From Alphaproteobacteria bacterium (GTDB taxonomy: Bacteria > Pseudomonadota > Alphaproteobacteria > JAEULC01), in contig JADZDN010000414.1 of assembly GCA_020851015.1 (NCBI GenBank), positions 1-14,056 on the forward strand: DNA of 14,056 nt. Reading direction: 5' to 3'. The notes beneath the pieces are model-generated. The model saw only the letters and a program-made list of their open reading frames with translations. It searched no databases and was not told the origin of the DNA. A program made the translations under genes and the position numbers. Shown piece after piece: positions 1 through 6,834 of this stretch (position 1 is the stretch's first letter; every line of letters starts with the position of its first letter).

Positions 1-563
1 CGGGCTATCGCTACAAGCCCTGGGTCGGGCGGACCTACTACGCGCGGCCCGCGACCTACGGCGTCGGCGCCGGCTTCGCGGCCGGCACCTTCACCGGCTT
101 CGCGCTCGGGCTCGCCACCGCGGCGATCGTCGGCAACCAGTTCTGGGGCCCGCACTGGGACGGGCGGCGCGACGGCCGGCGCGACAATGCGCGCGACAAT
201 GTGCGCGACTCTGGCCCGCGCGGCAGCGGCGGCCGGCAGCAGGCCGGCGCCCAGCGTCCGGCCGGCGGCGCCGTCACGGTCAACAACGTGACCACCAACG
301 TCTACAACAACTGGGGCAACCGCGCGGTCGTACGCCAGTCGAACGCGCAGCCCGTCGCCGCCCCGGCGAACCTGCGCGAGCGCCAGCAGCAGGTCGAACG
401 CCTGCGCGCGGACTCCCAGCGCAACCGCGAGCGCTCGGCCCAGCAGCGCCAGGCGCAGCCCGCGCCCGGCGCGGCTCCCGGCGCGGCGGCCGGGACAGCG
501 CCGGCGGCCGCTGCGGCCGCGCCGCGAAACTACGTCTTCGTCGCCAAGGACGGCAATCCCTAA
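1..563 (+). CDS. Gln/Arg/Ala-rich envelope-type protein, 5'-truncated by window edge and ended by a premature stop
   Basis: The frame is open from base 3 with no start codon, so the gene begins before the window. The first visible part is aromatic and Gly-rich (GYRYKPWVGRTYY), then a Gly/Ala-rich hydrophobic stretch (GVGAGFAAGTFTGFALGLA) that looks like a membrane segment or glycine zipper. After it come Arg/Asp repeats (RRDGRRDNARDNVRD), an Asn-rich motif (TNNVTTNVYNNWGNRAVV) and low-complexity Arg/Gln/Ala/Pro sequence. The frame ends at TAA 561-563 directly after YVFVAKDGNP. Beyond that stop the same frame continues at once with similar sequence to 1127, so this is probably the front part of a longer protein broken by one base change. 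No enzymatic domain is recognised. A structural or cell-envelope role is a guess from composition. Alternatively it is an intact gene with a short C-terminus. I favour the broken-gene reading. Confidence 0.6.
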   Translation, partial: GYRYKPWVGRTYYARPATYGVGAGFAAGTFTGFALGLATAAIVGNQFWGPHWDGRRDGRRDNARDNVRDSGPRGSGGRQQAGAQRPAGGAVTVNNVTTNVYNNWGNRAVVRQSNAQPVAAPANLRERQQQVERLRADSQRNRERSAQQRQAQPAPGAAPGAAAGTAPAAAAAAPRNYVFVAKDGNP

Positions 564-1127
564 CGCCAGGGTCCGCGCGGACCCGAGCGGCTGGACAACC
601 AGCGCAACCGCGAGGTGTTCGATCCTTCGCGCCGCGGCCAGCCGCAGCAGCCCGACCGCCGCACCGCCCAGCCCGCCCCGGCGGCCACCGCGCCCGCGGC
701 CCGGCCCGCGACTCCGGTGCCCGCCGCAACGGCGCCCGCGCCGCCGCCCGCCCAGCGCGTCGACCAGAACCAGCGCCGCCAGCAGGACGACCAGGCCCGC
801 CGCGCGGCGGAAGAAAAAGCGCGCCAGGACGCGGCGCGCCAGCAGCAGGCCCGCCAGCGCGCCGACCAGCAGCGCCAGCGCGACAACGCCGCGCGCCAGC
901 AGCAGGAGAACGCCGCCCGCGCGCAAGCCGACCAGCAGCGCCGCGCGCAGGAGCAGGCTGCTCGCGCCCAGGCCGAGCAGGCCAGGCGCCAGCAGCAGCA
1001 GGCCGCTCCGCAGGCCAGGCCGCAGCCCCAGGGTCAGCCGCCCCAGGCCCAGCCGCAACAGCAGCGTCCGCCGCAGCAGGGCGGCAAAGGCCGCGAGCGG
1101 AAGTCAGACGAGCAGCAGACTCAGTAG
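564..1127 (+). pseudogene. Downstream half of the interrupted Gln/Ala/Arg-rich gene (after in-frame TAA)
   Basis: This stretch is in exactly the same frame as the preceding partial gene and is separated from it only by the TAA at 561-563. It opens with RQGPRGPERLDNQRNREVF, which reads naturally after VAKDGNP if the stop were a Tyr codon (TAC or TAT). It then runs through a Pro/Ala-rich linker, a long Gln/Arg/Ala helix-forming region with repeated ARQQQ and ADQQR units, and a Pro/Gln tail, ending at TAG 1125-1127. The charged, Ala-rich segment could form an extended helix or coiled coil, as in TolA-like periplasmic spacers; that comparison rests on composition only. A GTG at 615 could start an independent product, but no Shine-Dalgarno sequence precedes it, so separate translation is unlikely. 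The last 24 bases overlap the convergent LysE-type gene. Confidence 0.55.
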
Positions 1128-1724
1128 GGCTGCGATCCCGAAGGCGGCGAGGACCGCGCCCGAGACGCGGTTGATCCAGACCACCGCCGCTTGCGGCGCC
1201 TGGCGGTGCAGCGCCGCCATCGCGCCGGCGAGGAAGAGCCACCACGCGGCCGAGCCGAGGAACACGCCGGCCACCACGGCGAGCGCGCCGGCGGTGCCGG
1301 GCGTGGCGCCGAGCCCGAGGCCGGCGAACACCGCGATGAAGCTGAGGATCGTCGCGGGATTGGCCAGCGTCAGCACGAAGGTCGAGGCGAAGGCGCCGGC
1401 GAGGCTCGCGCCATTGCCGGCCGCCGCTGCGCGCGTCGCCGGCCGCTGCCGCGCGGTGCGCCAGCCCAGCCAGATCAGCGCGAGGCCGCCGCCCAGCGCC
1501 AGGAATTTCTGCTGCGCGATCAGGAATCCCGACACGGCGGTCAGTCCGAACGCCGCGACCGCGCCATAGACGCCGTCGGCCGCGGCCGCGCCCATGCCGG
1601 TCAGGAACCCGAGCGCGAAGCCGCCGGCCAGCGAGCGGCGGATGCACAAGACGCCGATCGGCCCGACCGGCGCGGCGATGGCGAGCCCGATCAGGAGCCC
1701 GCGCGCGAAAAGTCCGAAATCCAT
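1104..1724 (-). CDS. LysE/RhtB-family amino-acid exporter
   Basis: A 206-residue polytopic inner-membrane protein of the LysE superfamily, whose members export amino acids or related small metabolites using the proton motive force. The N-terminus (MDFGLFARGLLIGLAIAAPV) carries the family's APVGP motif at residues 18-22, followed by the basic CIRRSLAGG turn. The second conserved signature NPATI lies at 122-126, starting the second half of the protein. About six hydrophobic helices are visible and the length is normal for the family. The reading frame extends upstream to 1886, but those residues are Arg/Pro-rich and unlike the family. The ATG at 1724 is preceded by GGGGACAGGGGA, a good ribosome binding site, so I start there. 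The stop overlaps the convergent gene by 24 bp. The substrate cannot be read from sequence. Confidence 0.9.
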   Translation of the reverse strand: MDFGLFARGLLIGLAIAAPVGPIGVLCIRRSLAGGFALGFLTGMGAAAADGVYGAVAAFGLTAVSGFLIAQQKFLALGGGLALIWLGWRTARQRPATRAAAAGNGASLAGAFASTFVLTLANPATILSFIAVFAGLGLGATPGTAGALAVVAGVFLGSAAWWLFLAGAMAALHRQAPQAAVVWINRVSGAVLAAFGIAALLSLLLV

Positions 1725-1740
1725 GGAAAATCCCCTGTCC

Positions 1741-1784
1741 CCCAGGGCGCGGCCATCTGGGGCGCTGCCATCCGGGGCGCGCCA
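1741..1784. repeat. Imperfect 15-bp tandem repeat, about 3 copies
   Basis: Three consecutive units are visible on the plus strand: CCCAGGGCGCGGCCA, TCTGGGGCGCTGCCA and TCCGGGGCGCGCCA (the last one base shorter). They lie immediately upstream of the LysE-type gene's start, in its 5' leader. They may be a simple slippage product; no function is evident. Confidence 0.5.
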
Positions 1785-1944
1785 CGCCGACAGCATGGCC
1801 GCGCGCGCCACGCGCGGCGCGCGCGATCGCTCAGTCCCGCGTTCGGCGTCGTTGTCGGAAGGGCAGGGTGCACATGGCGGGCACATTCTACCCGCGCGAG
1901 CGGCAACCGCAAGCGCGGGGGCGCGCGGTAAGAAAAAGCCGCGG

Positions 1945-2337
1945 CTATTCCTCGGTCCGGCCCGCGGCGGCGCGGTTGCGCTCGTAGCGTCGCGCGAGCG
2001 GAAACGGCGGCAGCCAGGACTCGCGGCGGACGGTCCAGAGTTCGTAGGTCGGGCGCAGCTGGTCGGGCGCGTCGAGGGATCCCAGGTTCACCTCGATCTC
2101 GTCCGCGCTGCGCCCGAAGACGGTCGAGCCGCAACGGGGGCAGAAGAAGCGCCCGGCATAGCCGCGCGTCTCGCCCGCGATCGTCACCGCGTCCCGCGGG
2201 AATATCGCGGAGGCATGGAAAAGAGCCCCGTGATGCTTGCGGCAGTCGAGGCAGTGACAAATCCCGACCCGGTACGGGCGTCCCGTCGCCACGACGCGGA
2301 CATTGCCGCACAGGCAGCCGCCGGTGAAGCGGTCCAT
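1945..2337 (-). CDS. GFA (glutathione-dependent formaldehyde-activating enzyme)/CENP-V family zinc protein
   Basis: A 130-residue protein with the full cysteine pattern of the GFA fold: C8-x-C10 in GGCLCGNV, C27-H-C29-x2-C32 in CHCLDCRKHHGA, and C66-x2-C69 in FCPRCGS. In the family these seven cysteines bind one structural and one catalytic-site zinc. The founding member was described as catalysing or assisting formation of S-hydroxymethylglutathione, but most homologues have no proven activity, so the biochemical role is open. The ATG at 2337 is preceded by AAGGAG with a suitable spacer. The length is typical. The gene lies between a LysE-type exporter on the same strand, about 220 bp downstream, and a divergent aldo/keto reductase, with no clear functional link to either. 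Confidence 0.9.
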   Translation of the reverse strand: MDRFTGGCLCGNVRVVATGRPYRVGICHCLDCRKHHGALFHASAIFPRDAVTIAGETRGYAGRFFCPRCGSTVFGRSADEIEVNLGSLDAPDQLRPTYELWTVRRESWLPPFPLARRYERNRAAAGRTEE

Positions 2338-2684
2338 CGCGCATCTCCTTCGAACTCAAGCGGCCGGAATTCATAGAACGAGCGGCAGGGCCGTTTCAAC
2401 TGTCCCCTAATTCAGTGTCTCACGCACGGGTACACTCCGCCTCAGCCGCCTCCGCCGCGTGATGCGGTTGGCGAGGGTGGTGGCGGTGCGGCTGCCGCAT
2501 CGCTTGACGCAGCCGGGCGACCAGCGGCAGTTGATGGGCCATCCACGCGTTGTGTCCCGAGCCCGTTGAACCAGCTGATCTTGGTGCCGGCCTCGCGGAC
2601 CTTCACATCCGCGTGCGCGCGTCGATCCGGCCGCGCCGGTGTGGCATGATCGGTCGCGGGGATCGGAAGCGATGAAGGTTCGCC
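2338..2684. other. Intergenic region between divergent genes, with an unexplained gene-like stretch
   Basis: This 347-bp gap must hold the promoters of the GFA gene (-) and the aldo/keto reductase (+); I cannot pick out convincing -35/-10 pairs. On the minus strand, bases about 2620-2440 read as an open, gene-like frame containing VREAGTKISWFNGLGTQRV and then low-complexity Ala/Pro. No start or family is recognisable. Near 2400 the plus strand has TGTCCCCTAATTCAGTG; similar GGGGACAG-type sequences often border old mobile-element remnants in proteobacteria, which is only a weak hint. I see no complete gene. Confidence 0.4.
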
Positions 2685-3629
2685 ATGACGCCTCAATCCA
2701 CGCTGACCCGCCGGCACCTGCTGGGCGCGGCCGCGGCGCTGGCCGGCGGCACTGCCGCGGGGGGCGCGCTGTCGTCCGCGCCGGCGGCAGCCCAGTTGCG
2801 GCGGGTCGCGTCGCGGCCGATCACGCCGGGCGGCGAGGCGATCCCTGTCGTCGGGCTGGGAAGCTGGATCACCTTCAACGTCGGCAACGATCCGCAGGCG
2901 CGCGCGGGCGTGGCGGAGGTGATGCGGGCCTTCTTCGCGTCGGGCGGGCGGATGATCGAGTCCTCGCCGATGTACGGATCGTCGCAGGCCGCGATCGGCG
3001 CGGGCTTGAGGAAGCTCGGCATGCCGGGCGTCCTGTTCGCGGCCACCAAGGTGTGGACCGCGTCGGGCGCGTCCGGCCCGGCGCAGATCGAGGAATCGCG
3101 CGGGCTGTGGGGCGTCGAGAAATTCGACCTGCTGCAGGTCCACAACATCCTGGCCTGGGAGAAGCACCTGGAGACGCTCAGCGCGATGAAGGCCGCGGGC
3201 CGCGTGCGCTATATCGGCGTCACCACCTCGCACGGCATGCGCCACGCCGAGATCGAGCGCATCATGGCGACGCAGCCGATCGATTTCGTGCAGGTCACCT
3301 ACAACATCGCCGACCGCGACGTCGAGCAGCGCATCCTGCCGCTGGCGGCGGAGAAGGGCATGGCGGTGATCGCCAACCGCCCGTTCCGCGAGGGCGCGCT
3401 GATCGCGGAATTGAAGAACCGCAAGCTGCCGGACTTCGCCGGCGAGATCGACTGCGCGGGCTGGCCGCAGTTCCTGTTGAAGTTCATCGTCGCGCACCCC
3501 GCCGTGACCTGCGCGATCCCCGCCACCAGCCGCGTCGACCACGTGGTCGAGAACATGGGCGCCGCGCTGGGCCGCGCGCCCGATCCGGCGATGCGCCAGC
3601 GCATGGCCGACTATGTCCGGGGGCTGTAG
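2685..3629 (+). CDS. Tat-exported aldo/keto reductase
   Basis: A 314-residue protein beginning with a twin-arginine signal (TRRHLLGAAAALAGG, Arg-Arg at 9-10, cleavage probably after the APAAAQ stretch near residue 37), so it should be folded in the cytoplasm and exported. The rest is an aldo/keto reductase TIM barrel: VVGLGSW near 55-61, MIESSPMYGSS at 90-100, ATKVW with the catalytic-type Lys122, LLQVHN with His153, and VRYIGVTT at 174-181. Of the Asp-Tyr-Lys-His tetrad, Tyr97, Lys122 and His153 are present, but the Asp position is Glu92. AAGG lies 7 bases before the ATG. The physiological substrate is unknown. The DUF6064-like gene follows after 27 bp on the same strand and may be co-transcribed. 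Confidence 0.88.
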   Translation: MTPQSTLTRRHLLGAAAALAGGTAAGGALSSAPAAAQLRRVASRPITPGGEAIPVVGLGSWITFNVGNDPQARAGVAEVMRAFFASGGRMIESSPMYGSSQAAIGAGLRKLGMPGVLFAATKVWTASGASGPAQIEESRGLWGVEKFDLLQVHNILAWEKHLETLSAMKAAGRVRYIGVTTSHGMRHAEIERIMATQPIDFVQVTYNIADRDVEQRILPLAAEKGMAVIANRPFREGALIAELKNRKLPDFAGEIDCAGWPQFLLKFIVAHPAVTCAIPATSRVDHVVENMGAALGRAPDPAMRQRMADYVRGL

Positions 3630-3656
3630 CCGCGCGGGGGCCGGCGGGACCGGCCG

Positions 3657-4535
3657 ATGGAGCTGATCGGCCAGATCCTGGAATACCTCACCTATTCGCC
3701 GCGCGACCTGCTGCATTTCTCGCCGCGCGCCTATTTCCGCCTGTTCGCGATCAACAACGAAGCCGTGTGGCCGGCGCAGCCCGTCCTGCTGGCGCTGGGC
3801 GCGGCGCTGGCGTGGCTGGCGTTCCGCGTTTCTGCTCCTTCGGGACGGGCTCCTGAGCTCTTGTCGAAGGGCGGCCCTCCTCATCCTTCGAGACGGGCCT
3901 TCGGCCCTCCTCAGGATGACGCGATTTATTTGGGCTCCCAAACACCGCGTCATCCTGAGGAGGCGCGCAGCGCCGTCTCGAAGGATGAGAGGCGCGACCG
4001 GGTCGGGCGCCGCGCAATGTTCGCGATCCTGGCGGCGGCGTGGCTGTTCGTCGCGCAGACGTACCTGCGCGGGCAGCTCGCGACGATCCACCTCGCCGGC
4101 CAGCATTTCGCGCTCGCGTTTCTCGCGCAGGCGGCGCTGCTGCTGGCGTTTGGCGTCGCGCGGCGGGGCGCGGGGATGGCGGCGACCGGCAAAGTCCGGC
4201 GCCGGGGCGGGTTGGCGATCGTCGTGCTGGCGGTGGCGATCTATCCGACGATCGCGCCGCTCGCCGGCCGCCCCTGGGCGCAGGCGGAGATGTTCGGCAT
4301 CGCGCCCGACCCGACCGTGGCCGCGACGCTGGGCGTGCTGGTCGCGTCCGGCCTGAGCGCGCGGGCGCTGGCGGCGCTGCTGCCCCTGCCGCTCGCGTGG
4401 TGCGCCGTGACGGGCGTGACCTTGTGGACGCTCGACGCGCCCGCCTTCTGGCTGATGCCGGCGATCGGCGCGGCGGCGCTGGCGTGCGTGGCGACGGCCG
4501 GGCCTTCGACCGTGCGACCGTCGGTCCGGCGGTGA
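3657..4535 (+). CDS. DUF6064-like multi-pass membrane protein containing an inserted palindromic repeat
   Basis: A 292-residue integral membrane protein. The N-terminus (YSPRDLLHFSPRAYFRLFAI, then NNEAVWPAQP) matches my memory of the DUF6064 family, which has no known function. Hydrophobic segments are visible near residues 43-58, 119-135, 150-166, 186-204, 217-260 and 265-287. The odd feature is a hydrophilic block at about residues 60-112 (SAPSGRAPELLSKGG through EEARSAVSKDERR). It is encoded by palindromic repeats lying between the first and second membrane segments and staying in frame. Family members I recall have a short loop there. The ATG at 3657 has only a weak ribosome binding site, so coupling to the reductase 27 bp upstream is possible. 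It converges with the dioxygenase-type gene, 25 bp between stops. Confidence 0.72.
   Translation: MELIGQILEYLTYSPRDLLHFSPRAYFRLFAINNEAVWPAQPVLLALGAALAWLAFRVSAPSGRAPELLSKGGPPHPSRRAFGPPQDDAIYLGSQTPRHPEEARSAVSKDERRDRVGRRAMFAILAAAWLFVAQTYLRGQLATIHLAGQHFALAFLAQAALLLAFGVARRGAGMAATGKVRRRGGLAIVVLAVAIYPTIAPLAGRPWAQAEMFGIAPDPTVAATLGVLVASGLSARALAALLPLPLAWCAVTGVTLWTLDAPAFWLMPAIGAAALACVATAGPSTVRPSVRR
3837..3870. repeat. Short palindromic repeat (CCTTCG...CGAAGG) inside the DUF6064-like gene
   Basis: A 34-bp element bounded by CCTTCG (3837-3842) and CGAAGG (3865-3870), with GGACGGGCTCCTGAGCTC inside. It belongs to the same 'CTTCG...GCTCCTCAG' class of repeats as the pair that follows and may be a diverged unit of the cluster. 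It encodes residues about 61-71 of the membrane protein. Confidence 0.55.
3881..3988. repeat. Head-to-head pair of REP/BIME-type palindromic elements within a coding sequence
   Basis: Two 39-bp units, 3881-3919 and 3950-3988, each run from TCATCC to GGATGA and are inverted relative to each other. The left arm TCATCCTTCGAGACG at 3881-3895 is answered by CGTCTCGAAGGATGA at 3974-3988. The inner arm CCTCCTCAGGATGACGCG (3906-3923) is answered by CGCGTCATCCTGAGGAGG (3947-3964). The spacer is ATTTATTTGGGCTCCCAAACAC-like and relatively AT-rich. The central arms differ (GGGCCTTCGGCCC versus GGCGCGCAGCGCC) yet each is self-complementary, as expected for structured REP elements. The pair spans 108 bp, exactly 36 codons, and lies inside the DUF6064-like reading frame. 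Confidence 0.85.
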
Positions 4536-4560
4536 TGGGGAACGCAGGGCGCGGTTCGCG

Positions 4561-5430
4561 CTACGATGTCTTGCGCGCGGCGTCGGCGTCGAAGCCCTCG
4601 ATCCGGGTGCCGCGGTAGAGGATCTTGCCCTGGCGGTCGGCGATCGCCTTGTGCAGCGCCACGGCCTCGGGCGCCAGGTCGGATGCCGGCCGCGGCTCGT
4701 GGTCGAAATGGCGGAAGCGGTCGGCGCCGCGCACCAGCGTGGCGCTGTCGCGCGCGCCGGCGACCTGGCTGAGGCGCGTGGGGATGTAGCGGATCGCGTA
4801 GCCGATGCGCCGGTCGTCCGAGCGGTTGGGCTCGGAGCCGTGCACGATCCGCACGTGGTGCAGCGACATCTCGCCGGGCCGCAGCACCAGGTCGACGGCC
4901 TTGGACGCATCGACCTCGACCATCACCTCCTGGCCGCGGGTCAAGAGGTTCCGCTTGTCGAACGTGTCGCGATGCGCGATCTGGTCGCCGTGCGTGCCGG
5001 GAACGACGCGCATCGCGCCCGCCGCGATCGTGCTGGGCGACAGCGCGACCCAGGCCGTCGCGACGTCGGGCTCGCTCAAGCCCCAATAGGTCGAGTCCTG
5101 GTGCCAGGACACGAAGCCGGGGTCGTGCGCCTCCTTGATGAAGAAGCTGGACGACCAGCACAAGAGGTCCGGGCCCAGTATGTCCTCCACGGCGTCGAGG
5201 ATGCGGGGATGCCGCACCAGGTCGTAGAGCCAGGGGAACAGCAGGTGCGTCTTGTGGCGCAGGTTGCCCTTGAGCGGCCCGCCGGTGGCGGCCTCGTAGG
5301 CTTCGAGCCTGGCGCGGATCGCCCGCGCCTCGGCCGCCGGCATGACGCGCACGGGGAAGCAGTACCCGTCGCGGCGGTACTGCGCCAGGGCGGCGGCGGA
5401 CAGCAGCTTCGGCGCGGCGGCTGGGGACAT
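4561..5430 (-). CDS. Phytanoyl-CoA dioxygenase (PhyH)-family Fe(II)/2-oxoglutarate oxygenase
   Basis: A 289-residue protein of the PhyH family, non-haem iron oxygenases that use 2-oxoglutarate and O2 to hydroxylate a substrate. The iron-binding facial triad is visible as His110-x-Asp112 in SWHQDSTYWG and His197 in HHVRIVHGSEPN. Arg207/Arg208 (DDRRIGYAIRY) sit where the family binds the 2-oxoglutarate carboxylate. The N-terminal YRRDGYCFPVRVM and the VVPGTHGDQ segment before the distal His are also typical. The length is normal. The ATG at 5430 is preceded by GAAAGGA at a good distance. It converges with the DUF6064-like gene. The substrate cannot be predicted; bacterial members act on diverse secondary metabolites and lipids. 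Confidence 0.9.
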   Translation of the reverse strand: MSPAAAPKLLSAAALAQYRRDGYCFPVRVMPAAEARAIRARLEAYEAATGGPLKGNLRHKTHLLFPWLYDLVRHPRILDAVEDILGPDLLCWSSSFFIKEAHDPGFVSWHQDSTYWGLSEPDVATAWVALSPSTIAAGAMRVVPGTHGDQIAHRDTFDKRNLLTRGQEVMVEVDASKAVDLVLRPGEMSLHHVRIVHGSEPNRSDDRRIGYAIRYIPTRLSQVAGARDSATLVRGADRFRHFDHEPRPASDLAPEAVALHKAIADRQGKILYRGTRIEGFDADAARKTS

Positions 5431-5507
5431 CGCGCGAATCCTTTCGAGGGTCCAGTACGCGCAGGCAAGCGGCGCCTGTCAAGACGCGCGCCGCCGGCGC
5501 CGGGCGG

Positions 5508-5921
5508 CTACTCGGCCTCGTCGGCCTGGTCCGCGGGCTGGCCCCCGGGCTGGCCTCTGGGCTGGCCCCTGGGCTGGCTCTCCGGCTTCTTCGGGGGCGG
5601 CTCGATCATGCGGAAGTTCTGCTGGCCGGAATCCTGCTGGCCGAAATCGGCGCCGGGCTTGTGCTTGTTCTTCTCCGCGTCGGCCCGGCAGACGAAGCCG
5701 CCCGCGCCGTAGCGCGTGCTGGCATAGGCGTTCTGGCCGCGCCGGTAGTAGGTGCCGCTCTCGGCGTTGAGCCACACCACCTGGTCGCCGGGGCAGGAGT
5801 CTTGCGCCTCCTTCTGGAAGCGGTAGGTGGCGGCCTCGGCCCGGGCCGGCGTCGCGGCGGCTGGCGCGAGCGCGGCGGCAAGCAGGGCCGCCAGGGCGGC
5901 GCGGATGGGTGTGCGGAGCAT
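5508..5921 (-). CDS. Small secreted two-cysteine protein with QPxG tail repeats
   Basis: A 137-residue protein with a Sec-type signal peptide (MLRTPIRAALAALLAAALAP, Ala-rich cleavage region about 26-30). The mature part has the pattern Cys43-PGDQVVWLN...GTYYRRGQNAY...GGFVCRADAE with Cys78. This resembles small periplasmic proteins common in alphaproteobacteria with a CP-x-D-x-VVWLN...FVCR core, of unknown function. The two cysteines may form a disulfide (inference). The C-terminus is low complexity, with four QPxG/QPAD units. The frame is open upstream to 5993, but the ATG at 5921 has a near-perfect CAGGAGG five bases away, so I start there. It follows the ABC permease gene by 73 bp on the same strand; whether it belongs to that transcript is unclear. 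Confidence 0.75.
   Translation of the reverse strand: MLRTPIRAALAALLAAALAPAAATPARAEAATYRFQKEAQDSCPGDQVVWLNAESGTYYRRGQNAYASTRYGAGGFVCRADAEKNKHKPGADFGQQDSGQQNFRMIEPPPKKPESQPRGQPRGQPGGQPADQADEAE
5529..5576 (-). repeat. Four 12-bp tandem repeats encoding QPRG-QPRG-QPGG-QPAD
   Basis: Units on the plus strand are GTCCGCGGGCTG, GCCCCCGGGCTG, GCCTCTGGGCTG and GCCCCTGGGCTG. Each is four codons, so copy-number change would keep the frame of the small secreted protein. The repeat lies in its extreme C-terminal tail. Confidence 0.7.
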
Positions 5922-5994
5922 GGCCACCTCCTGTGCGGCAGGCGCCTGGCCGGCATCCTGCCCGCCATCGATCGGCGCGGAGCCTACCGCCAAA

Positions 5995-6834
5995 TCACCG
6001 GTGCGTCACCCGCCGCCGCGCCGCCGCGCGCCTGGCGACGGCGACGCCGCCGGTCGGGCGTCCGGCATCCCTGGCGTCGGGCTCGATCAGCAGGTTGAGC
6101 GCCAGCGCGGTCAGGGTGATGGCCAGGCCCGGCCACAGCATCAGCTCCGGCCGGTCGAAGATGAACAGGCGGTATTCGTACAGCATGGCGCCCCAGTCGG
6201 CGCTGGTCGCGTCGGCGCCCAGGCCGAGAAACGCCAGCGCCGCGTAGTGCACGACGTTGCGCCCGGCGTCGCCGGCGAGGTAGGCGCGCATGGTGGCAGC
6301 GCAGTTCGGCAGCACGTGCGCGCCGGCGATGCGCGCGGGCGCGGCGCCGAGCGCGCGGGCGGCCTGCACGTAGGGCATCGCCAGCAGCCGCGTCGCCAGC
6401 CCGTGCGCGACCAGCGCGTAGGGACCGGCGCCGGCGATGCCCAGGGCAAGCCCGGCCGACAGCGGGCTCAGTCCGAACAGCGCGGTCGCCGCCAGCGCCA
6501 GCACCAGGCTCGGCATGATCACCAGGAACTCGGCGGAGCGGAGCAGCACGGTCTCGACCGCGCCGCCGCAGATGGCGGCGCCGACCCCGATCGCGGTCCC
6601 GAGGAAGTAGGCGAGGGCGCCGATGGTGGCCAGCACGATCGCGGTATTGCCCGCCCCCAGCATCAGGCGCGAGAGCATGTCGCGCCCCAGGTGATCGGCG
6701 CCGAGCAGATGCGACCAGGACGGCGCGGCATGCGCGGCCGCGAGGTCGACCGCGTGCGGGTCCTGCGGCTGCCACAGCCCGGCCAGGATCAGCATGGCGC
6801 CGACCGCCGCCACGCCCTGCGCGTCGCGGTTCAT
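5995..6834 (-). CDS. Dpp/Nik-type ABC importer permease (DppC-like subunit)
   Basis: A 279-residue inner-membrane permease of the peptide/nickel/opine ABC class. The conserved N-terminal periplasmic motif HLLGADHLGRDMLSRLMLGA lies at 42-61. The cytoplasmic EAA loop that contacts the ATPase, YVQAARALGAAPARIAGAHV, is at 155-174. LGLGADATSADWGAMLYEYR, typical of DppC/NikC proteins, follows. About six membrane helices are visible. The ATG at 6834 overlaps the TGA of the upstream permease gene in an ATGA arrangement (6831-6834), indicating translational coupling. The last 25 residues are Arg/Ala-rich. No ATP-binding subunit gene follows; the next gene encodes a small secreted protein. The transported substrate is suggested only by the upstream cobalamin riboswitch. 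Confidence 0.92.
   Translation of the reverse strand: MNRDAQGVAAVGAMLILAGLWQPQDPHAVDLAAAHAAPSWSHLLGADHLGRDMLSRLMLGAGNTAIVLATIGALAYFLGTAIGVGAAICGGAVETVLLRSAEFLVIMPSLVLALAATALFGLSPLSAGLALGIAGAGPYALVAHGLATRLLAMPYVQAARALGAAPARIAGAHVLPNCAATMRAYLAGDAGRNVVHYAALAFLGLGADATSADWGAMLYEYRLFIFDRPELMLWPGLAITLTALALNLLIEPDARDAGRPTGGVAVARRAAARRRVTHR

Noticed and set aside
280..1785. Long minus-strand frame opposite the Gln-rich gene and overlapping the LysE-type gene
   Set aside because: The LysE-type protein is read in a different frame, and this translation is Arg/Ala/Gly low complexity.
1928..1950. Possible Rho-independent terminator after the GFA gene (AGCCGCGGCT then TTTTTCTT on the minus strand)
   Set aside because: The 10-bp palindrome can form only a three-base-pair stem with a four-base loop, too weak for a terminator despite the T-run.
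3837..3988. CRISPR-like array of short repeats
   Set aside because: The units are inverted palindromes with unequal spacing, not direct repeats with regular unique spacers; they fit REP/BIME elements.
2442..4910. Very long minus-strand open frame (about 820 codons) opposite the reductase and DUF6064-like genes
   Set aside because: Its translation is Arg/Pro/Ala-rich with no domain, and it lies antisense to well-supported genes on the other strand. Such shadows are common at this GC content.
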